DNA of 64,000 bases, taken from NCBI GenBank assembly GCA_963556145.1, contig OY744467.1, positions 124,001-188,000 on the forward strand, in the 5' to 3' direction. The stretch comes from Hygrocybe punicea. Taxonomy: Eukaryota; Basidiomycota; Agaricomycetes; Agaricales; Hygrophoraceae. Below are positions 41,030-52,749 of the stretch, piece after piece (within the stretch, counting starts at the first letter, position 1; each line of letters starts with the position of its first letter). The notes beneath the pieces were generated by a model, which saw nothing but the letters and a program-made list of their open reading frames with translations, did not search any database and was not told the DNA's origin. Position numbers and translations under genes: made by a program.

Positions 41030-44000
41030 TCAATCTGAAATTGCAACTACAAAAGCTGTCACATCATCCAGACCTCTCCCAACCTCGTCGTCGTCGACAT
41101 TGCAATCACTGGCTACAACCTCATTCAACACGAAGGGATCCACGCCATCTTGTACATGGGTAGAAGCTGCAAGGTTCTGGGTGCAGCCTCGACGTACGCC
41201 AATTCCTGAACAACCCGAAAACCCAGGTAATCTCTCAATCCGATCTAAACGATGCAAAGTCAGTTCCTTTACCATCGATTGCTTTTTCCATTGCCTGCGA
41301 GTCTCCAGGGCAAGATGGGGTTGGGTCAAGTTAAGCTCTCTGATAACGCCCTCCATCTCAAGCCTCTCATAATGAATTCTTGTGCGTACACGCCGTACCT
41401 CCACGTTCAGTCTTGTCATCTCCTCGTTGGCACAGCACAACATGAGATATTTCACTGTTGCTTCACGGCGTGCTGGTTGTGCCCAAAGTTCAGAGCGGAT
41501 GTCCTTCCGTGAGTCTCGTAAGAGGTCGAATTCAGCTAAAAAGGTGTAATCGACAACTTGCTTCCACGTCAGAGGTGGTCGAGAGATTTTGGCTGCCTCC
41601 GTGTTATATGCAGAAAGTGCATTCCGGATAGCTTGAGATCGTCGTTGAAGTGCTTTTGATATCTGCTGTCGCATTTTGTAGCCTATATTCAATTGTATTG
41701 AGGCAGGTCAATGGGACACGAATGGCACTATGACTTACCGGTATCTGACATGTTAAGTTTCTTCAGCTCGAAAAGCCTCTGGACGACGAGTCGTTCAAGC
41801 TCATCCAAAGACCTTCGATATGAGCGATATGCAAGTTCTTGCTTTGCCTCCTGATATTGGGGGAATGAGGGTTGCCAGCGTTCACCGATGTCGAGTCTGT
41901 TCTCCAGCGCAGTAACACGTGTTTCAGAATTTTGGAGTTTAACATAAGCAGAGTCAACAATTCGTTGTGTTTGACGGATTGTGGAAAGCAAATTTCCGGG
42001 GGCGATGTCGTTGAAGACCCGATTTGCAGCACCTCGAGCATTTTCCCATTCCAACCTCGTGCATGTGAATACTGTAGCATTACAGGAAAATTACTATTGA
42101 CTTACTGGCATCGAGCAAGGTCATCAAGCGCCTCAACATAAATGAAAGAAAGTTGTGTTTCAAGAGGTTCTTCTGACAAGGACTCGAGATACTTCCGCTC
42201 TTGGTCAAGGTATAATTCGAAATCGCCTTCTGCAACCTTCAAGGACTCGCATACATCGTGCAATTCTTCAGTCAGGGAATGTTTGATTTTCAGAGCCGCT
42301 CGATAGTGATTGTATAAGAATTTCCCTTCGATTCCACTATGAGTGATCAGGTGTGGATAAAATAAAATTACAGTTACCCAGTTCGGCGTACTTGTCTTCA
42401 TCCCAAAAAAGGAAATGTTCTTCGATCGCCTGATGGTGGTGAAACTTGCTTGCGTGCCTTGTACCTCGTGCGACTGCATTGGAAGCTGAAAATATTCGCT
42501 CGCAACCTTCTCCTTCCGACCGACCCATGCCCTTTATGTACAATGGATGCCATTTCAACTGACATGCTCGGTTGTGTGCATGACCGTGGAAAGCACCAAC
42601 GGCAAGTCGGAATTGCGAGAATCGTGCAAGATTACCAAGGCAGCTGTTGTGAACAGTTGTTTCAAATGCACACCCGATATCGTACCGGCATCCAATCTTC
42701 AGTCCGTAAACTCTAATAAGGCAGTTGACTATTGCAAGGGGATACTTAGCACTATATATAGTTGGTCAGCGGCAGCATTAGACAATGTTCTAGATCTCAC
42801 CGTTCACCACTTCGAATCATATCACAGAATTTCAGCACGAAGCCATGGCGACAGGCGACAAGAAAGATCCCAGTTTCCTCAAACATCCCGAAAATCTTCT
42901 TCCGCCCTTCAGGTCCAGCATTGCACCATCGTTTGATGCACTCGGCAACAGAGTCTAATGTCTCATCCTCCCAGTCATCGGTTTGATCATCGGTTGGGTC
43001 TCGTTTGGCCTGGGAGAGTGTTAGAGGAAATTTAATATGATCGGAGAATAATTTACAGATCGGGCTGGAACTTCATCCTTAAATAGATCAACTTCAGCGG
43101 CATCCATCAGATAATCCAACCGTGCTAAGCGTGCATCGGCACACTCTTCTGTTCGCCGAACAGTGGCACCAGTCCGCTTGAGGGAATTCCCACCATCCAT
43201 ATCCAACAGGTGCGAAAACTCGAGATCTGGATCATCCTCCAACACATAGAAACAAGCAGGACAACAGTGGAGCATACGCCAATTTGGTGTATCATGGTGC
43301 AGCGCAGCTTTGATTTGGGCATCGACAAGATATATGATCTCCAGGTAAATATCGTAAGTAATGGCAAATTTGTCATTGAGAGATCGGCAAAAAGGTATCT
43401 GAATTCGATGTCAGACAATGTCAGACAACATCAAGCTGACGGCAAATAAATGGTAAGGTACATTATGTAAATGACACAAGGCCTTGACTTGGCTCTGAAT
43501 GCCGAACCGAGGATTGACGTGATGATGTTGACGATATGCTGCGAGAGTTTGGAGTGATATTGCAAGAGTTGGTTGAAGAGGAGCACAGCCAAGATAGCCA
43601 TGGCGAAGGAGTATCACATTAAGATGTTTAGTAGTTGCAAGGATAGGGAAGCGACGGAATTTTTGGGCTGGGTTGAGCGGGTTAGCACACGGAAGCCAAT
43701 AAAAATAGTCATCATACAAAAGGTGTCGATGACTTCAATATCAAATGAATGCGTGTCGGGAGAGACTGGCAGTGGCGAAATAGGATGCTGTTCCCCATCG
43801 TCTTCTGCACGGTACATAAGATAGGCATCCACTAGATCTGGGAGTTGGGTAAGCCAATGGCTTGTCCTGACATCAATCCGATCGATTCGATCGCGGTCAT
43901 CAATGCGATGGCTGCAGAGGAAAATGAATGTAGATCCCATCGTGAAGATGACAAGTCTTACATTCCAGAAAAATCTGACAGTTCTCGTGCAAATTCTTTG

Positions 44001-44360
44001 AATACCTCATGCTCACCGCCCGCGTGGCTGAGGTCAAAGGCTTCATCCCCTGGCGGAGGTTGATCGGTGAAGGTAGCAACCAAATCGTCCACTCCTCCAT
44101 CAACATCCATCTGGTAGACAGCATCCTGGTCTTCATATGACATCCCTGTATGGTAGACAAATCATTTCATGTCCAGTAATAAATACATTCGACATACCCT
44201 CTATATCAGCCTTACGCTTGGCAGAACCAGCCGCTTTGCGCTCAGCCTGTTTGCCGGCGGGAAGGACTTCTGCTTTCTTCTCATGGCGCTTGAAAGTATG
44301 AGTAACGGCCTTTTTTGAAAGCCCATAGATCTTGACACCTCGGGAATGTCGAGCTGCCAT
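41030..44360 (-). CDS. KDZ transposase with CxC1-like N-terminal region
   Basis: Ten exons can be joined with consensus splice sites in one open frame: 44360-44198, 44145-43962, 43911-43718, 43667-43441, 43398-43057, 43009-42801, 42751-42378, 42336-42106, 42055-41739 and 41682-41030. The basic N-terminus (MAARHSRGVKIYGLSKKAVT) precedes the CxC1-type part: SHWLTQLPDLVDAYLMYRAE, LLRHGYLGCAPLQPTLAISL, QVKALCHLHNVPY and HCCPACFYVLEDDPDLEFS with GGNSLKR. The catalytic part shows YD in CRYDIGCAFETTVHNSCLG, the GAFHGHAHNRACQLKWHP block and the Glu of GEGCERIFSASNAVARGTRH. The C-terminus is a long helical region. No stop or frameshift was found, so it is plausibly active. It is transcribed away from the right TIR. 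Confidence 0.85.
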
Positions 44361-44501
44361 ATGGTGGGTGGAAAGCAAGGTATGAAGGACCAAGAGATCA
44401 ACTGTGTATAAGAACTAAAGAACATGAGGATTACATGTGTCAGTGTCGACATGAGGATTACACATGTAATTAACGGACAGGGCAGGCTCTTTGGAAACGA
44501 C

Positions 44502-45049
44502 GCGATCCCACATTTGTTGGACGGCGGAAGGGCTTCGCGTGGCTAAAGAGGCACCAGAAAACATATAAATACACCACGTAGGACAAAGAGGGATGAAGCA
44601 CTTACATGTAGGCATGTACTGCGCTCGTCGTTGAGGGCAGGGGGTGCCACTGTGCCAGCAAGGCTGATCCGGACTCGGCTCTGATGGCAGGAGGGCTTTG
44701 TGTGGCTGAAGAAGCACCGGAAATCATATAAATACACCATGTAAAACAAAGAGGCTTGAGGTACTTACATGTAAGCATGTACCGCGCTCGTCGTTGAGGG
44801 CGGGAGGTGCCAGCGGGGCAAGTCCCGACTTGGTCCATGCACCAGCGCTATCAATTCTTTGTCAGCGCTAGATAACCCCAGAGATAAGATAGATAACGCA
44901 GAGATAAAGTAGGAGCTGACGAGGTAAATGTAGAGCAAACCACAGATTTACCGCCGGTGTTGAGGCTGAGCCAAGTTGAGCCCAATTAGGCTGGACTTCG
45001 AGCACCGGCGACAAGCCTTATTGGGCTCAAAGTGTGGGAAGGTCAGGTG
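44502..45049 (-). repeat. right TIR of the KDZ transposon
   Basis: Reverse complement of 36859-37405. One clear difference is CACACAAAG here against CACGCAAAG on the left. The transposase start at 44360 lies about 140 bp inside it, so the TIR probably carries the promoter. Confidence 0.85.
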
Positions 45050-46273
45050 TCACGCGCAGTGTGTTGAAACACACGTGACTGCTTTACTCGCACGGTGCTT
45101 AATATGGAAATATGGACTTAGCAGAATTTTGATGGCCCTCCTTTCCCTGTCATCCTCCATCCCCCATCCCCCAGTGTCATCCCCCTCCTGTCCCCAGTGT
45201 CACCCTCTCCAGCAGTATCATCCTCCCATCCCACAGCATCTCCCAGTCATTCTCCCAGTAAAATTCCCCCCTCTCATCCCCTCAGCTCCCCCATAACCCC
45301 AATGGCCCCTACTACCCCATCTTCTATTCCCAGAACTCAGCTCACTTTCTTAGTTGTAAATTGTAACACCAAATTTGCTCCTAAGATTCAATTGAATTAT
45401 CAATAATTCCCCCATCCCCATCGCCCATCCCCTCTCTCCCATGCCCTCTCTCCTCTCTTCCTCTCCCCCCTCCCCCTCCCCATCCTCCCACCCCCTCCCC
45501 TCCCCATCCTTATCCCACTCTCCATTTCCCTCCTACACTCCCTACCCCTCCCCATTCCCCATCCATAGTATCCCCCTCCCTCTCCCCCCCATCATCTCCC
45601 TCTCCATTTTCCACACTCCCCTCCCCTTCCCCCTCCCATCCCTCTCAATCCTCCTCTCCCTCCTCCCCCTCCTTCTTTCCCCTCTCCATCTCCAACCTCT
45701 ATTTTCCTCCACACTCCTATGCCCATCCCCATCCTCTAAGTTAGAGCCTAAGTCACTACTCCACTGCCAGTGGCAGGTTTCTACTTATCCTATCTTAGTT
45801 GTCATATCTGTCTTAATAGTCTTACTCATGTGAGACTAAGATGATTAAGACCATTAAGATGAGTAAGTAGAATCCCTGTTTTACTGATGTCATAGATTTT
45901 CCATAGAGCATATAACATTATTCTTAACTGTAACACTACACTCTCATCCCCACATCCCTCTCCCCATCCACATCCCTCTCCCTCTCCCCTCCTCATCCGC
46001 ATCCCTCTCCCTCTCCCCTCCTCATCTGCATTCCTCTCCCTCTTCCCCTCCTCATGCTCATGCTCATGCTCATCCCCCTCCCTCCCCTCCTCCTCCTCCT
46101 CCTCCCCCTCCCTCTCCTCCTCCTCCTCCTCCTCCTCCTCCACATCCCCCTCCATCCCATCTCCCCCATCCCCCTCCCTCTCCTCCTCCTCCTCCCCATC
46201 CCCATCCCCCCCTCCATCCCACCTTCTCCCTCCCCCCTCCCTCTCCTCTTCCCCCTTTCCCCTCCTCACCCCC

Positions 46274-46969
46274 CTCACCCTTCTCATGCTCACCCCCCTC
46301 ACCCTTCTCATGCTCACCCCCCTCACCCTTCTCATGCTCACCCCCCTCACCCTTCTCATGCTCACCCCCCTCACCCTTCTCATGCTCACCCCCCTCACCC
46401 TTCTCATGCTCACCCCCCTCACCCTTCTCATGCTCACCCCCCTCACCCTTCTCATGCTCACCCCCCTCACCCTTCTCATGCTCACCCCCCTCACCCTTCT
46501 CATGCTCACCCCCCTCACCCTTCTCATGCTCACCCCCCTCACCCTTCTCATGCTCACCCCCCTCACCCTTCTCATGCTCACCCCCCTCACCCTTCTCATG
46601 CTCACCCCCCTCACCCTTCTCATGCTCACCCCCCTCACCCTTCTCATGCTCACCCCCCTCACCCTTCTCATGCTCACCCCCCTCACCCTTCTCATGCTCA
46701 CCCCCCTCACCCTTCTCATGCTCACCCCCCTCACCCTTCTCATGCTCACCCCCCTCACCCTTCTCATGCTCACCCCCCTCACCCTTCTCATGCTCACCCC
46801 CCTCACCCTTCTCATGCTCACCCCCCTCACCCTTCTCATGCTCACCCCCCTCACCCTTCTCATGCTCACCCCCCTCACCCTTCTCATGCTCACCCCCCTC
46901 ACCCTTCTCATGCTCACCCCCCTCACCCTTCTCATGCTCACCCCCCTCACCCTTCTCATGCTCACCCCC
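46274..46969 (+). repeat. 24-bp tandem repeat, 29 copies, essentially identical
   Basis: The unit is CTCACCCTTCTCATG followed by CTCACCCCC. It repeats without visible variation for 696 bp. Because 24 is a multiple of three, every phase is open, giving 8-residue periodic peptides such as SHAHPPHP or GEHEKGEG. The homogeneity points to very recent expansion. Confidence 0.9.
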
Positions 46970-47204
46970 CTCCCCCCTACCCCTACCCCTCCCCTTCCTC
47001 CTCCCTCTCCTCCTCCTCCTTCTCATCCCCCTCCCCCCTCCCCCTTCCCCCTCCCCCTCCTCCTCCTCCTTCTCATCCCCCTCCCTCTCCCCTTCCACAT
47101 CCTCCTCCCCCCTACCCCTTCCCCCTCCCCCTCCTCCTCCTCCTTCTCATCCCCCTCCCTCTCCCCTTCCACATCCTCCTCCCCCCTACCCCTACCCCTC
47201 CCCC

Positions 47205-47705
47205 TCCTCCTTCTCATCCCCCTCCTCCTCATCCCCATCCTCATCCCCCTCCTCCTCATCCCCATCCTCATCCCCCTCCTCCTCATCCCCATCCTCATCC
47301 CCCTCCTCCTCATCCCCATCCTCATCCCCCTCCTCCTCATCCCCATCCTCATCCCCATCCTCATCCCCCTCCTCCTCATCCCCATCCTCATCCCCCTCCT
47401 CCTCATCCCCATCCTCATCCCCCTCCTCATCCCCCTCCTCCTCATCCCCATCCTCATCCCCCTCCTCCTCATCCCCATCCTCATCCCCCTCCTCCTCATC
47501 CCCATCCTCATCCCCCTCCTCCTCATCCCCTCCTCATCCCCATCCTCATCCCCCTCCTCCTCATCCCCTCCTCATCCCCATCCTCATCCCCCTCCTCCTC
47601 ATCCCCTCCTCATCCCCATCCTCATCCCCCTCCTCCTCATCCCCTCCTCATCCCCATCCTCATCCCCCTCCTCCTCATCCCCTCCTCATCCCCATCCTCC
47701 TCATC
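47205..47705 (+). repeat. 27-bp and related tandem repeats
   Basis: A CTCCTCATCCCCATCCT-type unit with CATCCCC repeats at 27 bp and variants shortened or lengthened by 9-15 bp. It is continuous with the polypyrimidine tract and less homogeneous than the 24-bp array. Confidence 0.75.
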
Positions 47706-47825
47706 CCCATTGACATCCCCCCCTCCATCCCACCTTCCCCCATCCCCCTCCCTCTCCCCCTCCTCATCCTCATCCTCACCCCCTCTCAGGCTCCCTCCTC
47801 CTCATCCCCCTAACCCCAAGTTGTC

Positions 47826-47939
47826 ACTACTTACTTATCCTATCTTAGTTGTCTTATCATATCTTAGTTGTCTTAATGGTCTTACTCAAGTGAACTAAGA
47901 CAATTAAGATGAGTAAGTAGAATCCCTGTTTTACTGATG
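47826..47939 (+). repeat. terminal repeat with hairpin (copy of 45782-45899)
   Basis: Both copies run CTACTTATCCTATCTTAGTT ... palindromic GTCTTA/TAAGAC zone ... CCCTGTTTTACTGATG. They bracket the polypyrimidine core directly (direct orientation, about 2 kb apart). An inverted relative is at 35214-35320. Confidence 0.65.
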
Positions 47940-47941
47940 AG

Positions 47942-48189
47942 GCATAGTAATTGTATACTTACTGTCTCATGAATTACATATGGGCTCGCAACTCGCATAT
48001 GATCTCGTTAGATCGAAACGGATTCGGACGTGGTCTTGCTATATTGCAGCAAAATTGCACGCTAACTGTCATGTTGCCGTTTGCCATCTTCAAGACGGTC
48101 ACAATGGTGCACTGGGCTAGTAAAGTATGACTCTCAGTGTTAACGGCCGCAAAGACGCTGTAATGACAATCTATTTACGAAACACATGA
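47942..48189. other. intergenic sequence
   Basis: Unique sequence right of the putative element C border; no gene or repeat recognised. Confidence 0.3.
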
Positions 48190-48645
48190 CTACATTTCGG
48201 AAAAATCAGTCGAAACACCCGGGTAAATGTAAGAGACGATATCCGGCTTCCCATCAGTGCAGTCAATCGTCACAGAATTACCCTTGTCCTGGGAAACCAT
48301 ACTGGCACTGGTAGCACTGCCGCCATCCTGCTAAAACCAGAGCACTATCTTGTTCACGGGTGTCAACGCATCTCTGCCCGCAATGAGCTCGTTGGTACTA
48401 ATGTAGACTACAAGGTGAAAACAAGGTGTTCATTAATATTTTCCCAGGTGTTAGGCAAAATAAAATGACTGGGAACGAAGGGCCCTCCGGCAGGATATTG
48501 GATGGATACGACGGCAGAACAGATCATTCCGTTGACGAGATCGAAGCCATTGGATGATGTTTCTGGGTCTGGGGCGACGTTCGGCGTATCGGTGAAGTCT
48601 TTAATTGACCCATGTCGATAGCGAGAGGTGGGGACCCGCCTGTAA
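48190..48645 (-). pseudogene. unrecognised gene, C-terminal part
   Basis: Minus strand: DFTDTPNVAPDPETSSNGFD, LVNGMICSAVVSIQYPAGGP and FVPSHFILP. A likely intron (about 48465-48415) leads to STNELIAGRDALTPVNKIVL, WF, then TAG where Gln (CAG) would fit. The end is QDGGSATSASMVSQDKGNSV and TIDCTDGKPDIVSYIYPGVS, terminating FSEM at 48190. The beta-strand-rich, small-residue composition suggests an extracellular or lectin-like fold, but I cannot name a family. One stop and an unclear 5' end make it a probable pseudogene. Confidence 0.35.
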
Positions 48646-48649
48646 TGAG

Positions 48650-49960
48650 TTAGCTAACCCGAAGGAGTAGGTATCTTTTCAGTTCAAATAAGGTTTCAAG
48701 TTTTACGCGTGGATCAATTATACACACCGGTTCAGGAGAGTTCCACCGCAAAAGGGACTGCAAGGCTGCTGAAGCAGCTTGAAGCCTTCTGGCACAATCC
48801 TGCAGCTTTTCGTCGATTGTATCGTCGTTTCGCAGGTGATCCCACACGAGGTCCTCCATTCCCCGAAGGCAAGTAGCGTCGGCGAGGTTGATCATGCCTA
48901 TGTCGGCACCGGGGTCAAGCGAAAGTATGGACTGAGGACAAAATAATAATTATCACCACTCTTGTCTGAATCGACAGGGATGTCTCACCCGTTTGGCATA
49001 TGAGTGCGCCACATTTCCCTATGAACTGTTAAGGTATCCGAGGTGATGGTGGCATACAAGGTTAGTGGCTCTCCCGTTTATCCCCAAGTTAGGTAAGACT
49101 CCCCATGCAGACCTTCTTCCCGACCTGCCTGGCGCTGCACGAGGTGGACTGACGCCAGTTCCGATGGTGACGAAGCAAGCAATGAGGTTATCGTTGAACT
49201 CAGGGATATTCGCTTTGATCTCGTGGATACTTCAACCGATGGCCGCACCTGCATCAATGAAATTCCTTCCACTCTTTTCCGATGGCCGGAAGTATACTGG
49301 AGTGGCAGTAGCAGCGTGTGGGCAGCTTCCCAGATTTTCCATCTCGCCCGCAGAGATAATTGGATCTGCTCTATCATTCATTACAAGGGTACGAACGAAT
49401 CGGGATGAGCTGCCTAGGGTGATCTTGCAACACCGTAGTTCCTAGACACTGCATGAAGTTGGCGTCAATCCGTGGATTAGAATGTGAAGATGAAGGCAGA
49501 TATGATAGCGTCCGTTGTCCACGTATCCGTCGGCATTGCCCTTCTGACCCATTTCCCGGAACGCGTTCTCCGCCGGACCTTCCCCAACCAGAGGAGTGCC
49601 AGATCTCACCCATTCACTTTCGGGAGCGACATTGTGAAATATTCGGGGGCCAAGTTTCGTCGTATTTCCTGATGGCATCAGCAACACTGTACTCGAGCCT
49701 TGCAAGCATGAGGGCTATTACATAGGCACGGATGAAGAAGCTGAAAGCGCTGCCGCGGTTGTTGCCGGTGTCGGTGTCTGTGTCTGTGTTGGCAAGGTTT
49801 TGGCCCCTTGTCCCACGCGGTCCATTAATTCTTTCATCAAAATAAGGCTTGCTTTGCCCCGCACGCTGCCATCGTCGAAATACAAGATTCGAAGACCATC
49901 CTGAGGAACGCCATCTGACAGTGGTAAGAAGGCCGAGGGTTTACCATCCGTACTATCCAT
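48650..49960 (-). pseudogene. patatin-like phospholipase, decayed
   Basis: ATG 49960 (MDSTDGKPSAFLPLSDGVPQ) leads to DGLRILYFDDGSVRGKASLI, matching the patatin oxyanion segment DGGGxRG, here DDGSVRG. LMKELMDRVGQ follows. The GxSxG nucleophile segment expected next is replaced by a Thr/Pro-rich stretch; then IALMLARLEYSVADAIRKYD. Further blocks in shifting frames are GQKGNADGYVDNGR, IRSYPCNE, DPIISAGEMENLGSCPHAAT, TPVYFRP, FIDAGAAIG, LIACFVTIGTGVSPPRAAPG and, after an intron, SILSLDPGADIGMINLADAT. The second catalytic Asp motif DGG reads DAG. Multiple frameshifts and loss of the serine motif show it is inactive. Confidence 0.65.
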
Positions 49961-50589
49961 TGTATTCAGTTGTCGGTGGAAGACTTGCGGATACTCGGAG
50001 ATGACCAATCTACAGGATAGCTGGCTATACACTGGGGCAACCAAAAGTACCAATCCTTGTTTCGAGTGTTGTCGATGAGGTTGTGGCAGTTGACACAACT
50101 TGACAGCGCCTCGCGAATCCTTTCTTGGTCGAGGCGGCAGGCACTGAGCGCGGTGTGAACACCAACTTCTATATGGGAATTGTTCCTAGACTATGGCAAG
50201 TCCGGATTCGATTGAGGCGGCGTCACTCAGGCACATGAATAGCCCCCTTCTACAGTGCTTATTCCTGCGATGACTTTACCACTGGCGCCAATCACCAAGG
50301 TATCTATAGACTTCAGGGCGACTCGGACAATGCCTTCAATTGAGTTTGTGTATCAACTATCGGTGCCTGTCAGTGGACAGTTAACTCAGGCGCAAAATCC
50401 TGCAGGATGCAGATCCCACTTTCCGAGGCTTCTCACAGCCCTTCAGACGAGTGGAGCCCCGTTGATTCGTCGAAGCCAGCTTTACCTTTAGTTGTTGATG
50501 GAACCTACAAGCAGGCTTCTCACAAAGGGTGAAAGGAATGGACTGGTGGTAGGTTCCTTCAAGTTGAATCCCTGGGATGTCTCATTGAT

Positions 50590-52071
50590 CGATGTCTCAG
50601 GCGACGGTCGTTATCGGTTTCTTCTCCGCATTACCGGCATTTTCACTCTTTCTCTTCCTCCTAGTTTGTTCCACCTTTCCTGCTTCACTGTGCTTAATCT
50701 GACTTCTGACCTCGTTAGCGTCGTGTTCTAAGACCTGGGCGTCGAGCGATCTATCCCATCTCCATTTTCTACCTATCTCTTCTCTTCTGGGATGTTGTCG
50801 TTGAACTGGGCTGGATCGTCAACATTCGATGGATGTCCCGTAGCCGGATCGACACAGGCGCATATTGTATTACACAAGGCATGGCTTTATTTTTTCCATG
50901 CCGCCAAGTTACTTAATAGTCTTGCAGCGCTCCTTCAGCAACTTGGTGCAACAGGGACCGCTATGTCAATTATGGCTATGTCCTGGTGCATCCTTCATGA
51001 CCATATTATCGATTCCACCAGGAGTCTTAGTCACTGGGCCGGGGTTGTGGGTGTAGGGGTGATTTCTCTTGTTCAAATGATTAACCTACTCGCTCCAATC
51101 TTGGTCCTTGGCGGTGTCCATCGTTACTATGGGATTGCAGGGTGAGGATCTCTGTACCATCTTTTTTCGCTGCTGATGGCCTTCATTTCAAGCTTTTGGG
51201 TACGATCCTTCTGATCTGATGCCAATTATTATTTATGGAGTCTCACAGTGCTGGATTACAACAACACCGAACGCCAAGGCACACTACGCTATGAAGATTG
51301 TGACTGAATACCTTTTTTATTGGGTAGCCTTTTTTTTCTCGCTTCTGACAGCGATCGCCTATTTGATAACGATGCGGAGTGGTGTGCGTCTACCAGCGGG
51401 CTTCCTATGGATTGGTTTTCCAACGCGAGGGAACAGGCTTTTCCGACTGGGGCTTATCAGCTTTGACTCCAGCCTTCGCGGTCGTCGAAAGTGGAGCTTC
51501 TCATTGGATTTATCTATCTCAGGTCGCGCTGTCAGTATCATGCTTCCAATTCCGATGCAATACTTCAGTCAATACACCGTGGAGATGGCGCCGAGGGAGG
51601 GGAGCCTAAGTGGTTCTGGCCGTGCGGCTCCCACGCGTCACGAATCTGCGTTCACCACAGACCGGATGACAACGGGGACCACGTACGAAATGGATCGAAC
51701 TAGCACAAACTCGTCGCATGGTGACGTGGATAACAGTGGTAACAAGAAATTCGCCGCACGATTACTACTGTAGGTCTTTGTCACTTTTCTGAGTGAACCC
51801 GGCTGAATGTACCTTTAGATTTCCCCTTTGTGAGAGTCCCTCATCTGTCATTCATGCTCTGGAAATATTGATATGCGTTGATTCTTGCTTCGTAGCATAT
51901 CTCGTGGTGATATCTCCCCTTTCGATAGCGAGATTCCTCCAGTTTGGCGGTGTCGAGGTCCCGCCCGGCGTAACTATATTTGTCGCTTCTTTCTTTGCTC
52001 TAGTGGGCTTGGTCGATGTACTTGTGTTCATCGTGGCTGGGGCGTCATTTGGAGTTGACTTTTCCGAGTAG
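50590..52071 (+). CDS. seven-transmembrane receptor-like protein, copy 1
   Basis: Recognisable membrane segments include PISIFYLSLLFWDVVVELGW, TGTAMSIMAMSWCILHDHII, VVGVGVISLVQMINLLAPIL and EYLFYWVAFFFSLLTAIAYL. After a long basic/Ser-rich cytoplasmic loop (SFDSSLRGRRKWSFSLDLSI onwards) come LICVDSCFVAYLVVISPLSI and VASFFALVGLVDVLVFIVAG. The LPLSIxRxxxF-type block near the end is typical of basidiomycete Git3/cAMP-receptor-like GPCRs. Introns: one at about 50879-50931 whose donor is GC (CAAG|GCATGG), one around 51142-51190, and one at about 51772-51818. The N-terminal exon is uncertain. The paralogue follows at 52750. Probably a surface nutrient or signal receptor coupled to a G protein (inference). 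Confidence 0.6.
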
Positions 52072-52749
52072 CCTTGTCTGTCTGATGACAGCTGGACACA
52101 ATTCTTTCATTGACATGGAGAGATACAACTACCTGAGCACGATTTATTTTGATGATAACTTACATCTAGTAATAATATATTATAGAGCCCCTTTGGTTGT
52201 CCAAAATTTCTCTCTGCATACTGTCGGTGGAGATTGGCACCGACGGCAATCGGAACGTGTGGAAGTTTCAGATGTATGTCGCCAATGCAGAACCAGTTCA
52301 TCGGGTCGAAAAGGCCCTATATGATAGTACGCTACAATGGCGCCCGCGTTAAGTTTGGAAGCTGTCCAGTGACATTGGACAGCCAGAAGTTGTGTGGAGT
52401 GTGGGAAGGGTGCCTGTAAAAGGACATAACCCGACTTTGGTTGGTCGACCGAGCGCCTGTTAATGCTGTTCGTGCTTGCCAGTGTGTGGTGGCAACCTTT
52501 AAAAACCTGGGACTTGGATCATGGGTTGATCACCCTTTACCAGCACTAATGGAAACATTGGCTGTCCCCAGAGGAACTATAGTACGTGTGCTCAGCAGCG
52601 GGTTTTTTCTAGACATCCCAACGATTACTGACTCGTTGCATCGAAGGCAATTGTTATTACCGGGTTTATCTCTGCCATCCCAACTCTATTTCTCCTGCTT
52701 TTCCTTCTGGTTAGTTCAGGCCTTAGACATTCCATCTGCTTTGCCTTAT

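Larger units (their letters stand above)
36859..45049. mobile_element. KDZ-superfamily transposon, 8.2 kb, complete
   Basis: Long terminal inverted repeats of about 550 bp start CACCTGACCTTCCCACACTT. Each is flanked by the perfect 8-bp duplication TCACGCGC (36851-36858 and 45050-45057), the target-site size of KDZ/Zisupton elements. It contains three minus-strand genes: transposase (44360-41030), a small acidic protein (40888-39777) and an accessory protein (39504-37647). Only about one base difference was noticed between the arms, and the transposase reads through, so it looks young and possibly autonomous. Confidence 0.85.
45120..47815 (+). repeat. polypyrimidine tract of about 2.7 kb
   Basis: The plus strand is almost entirely C and T with isolated A, mostly in CTCATCCC-type phrases; G is nearly absent apart from the CATGCTC units. 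All long frames on both strands (Pro/Ser/His or Gly/Glu/Arg repeats) are low-complexity products. The G-rich minus strand could form quadruplexes and the duplex could form H-DNA. Confidence 0.85.
35214..47939. mobile_element. putative composite element C bounded by CATCAG termini
   Basis: The left end is CATCAGTAAAACAAGGGTC. The right end reverse-complemented is CATCAGTAAAACAGGGATTC. AG lies on both sides (35212-35213 and 47940-47941). Next to each end is a TAAGAC/GTCTTA palindromic zone. A second copy of the right end (45782-45899) lies inside, flanked by TC, so a shorter element or a tandem end is possible. The interior holds a 150-bp satellite array, the KDZ transposon and the polypyrimidine tract. 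No transposase of its own was found. Confidence 0.4.

Noticed and set aside
45826..47898. Very long open frames (up to 614 residues) on both strands
   Set aside because: They are products of 24-bp and 27-bp tandem repeats in a polypyrimidine tract; all phases are open and no ordered protein sequence occurs.
45782..47939. Helitron 3' end (hairpin followed by CTGA before T)
   Set aside because: The conserved end extends to CTGATG in all copies, and inverted partner ends exist, which fits a TIR element better than a Helitron.
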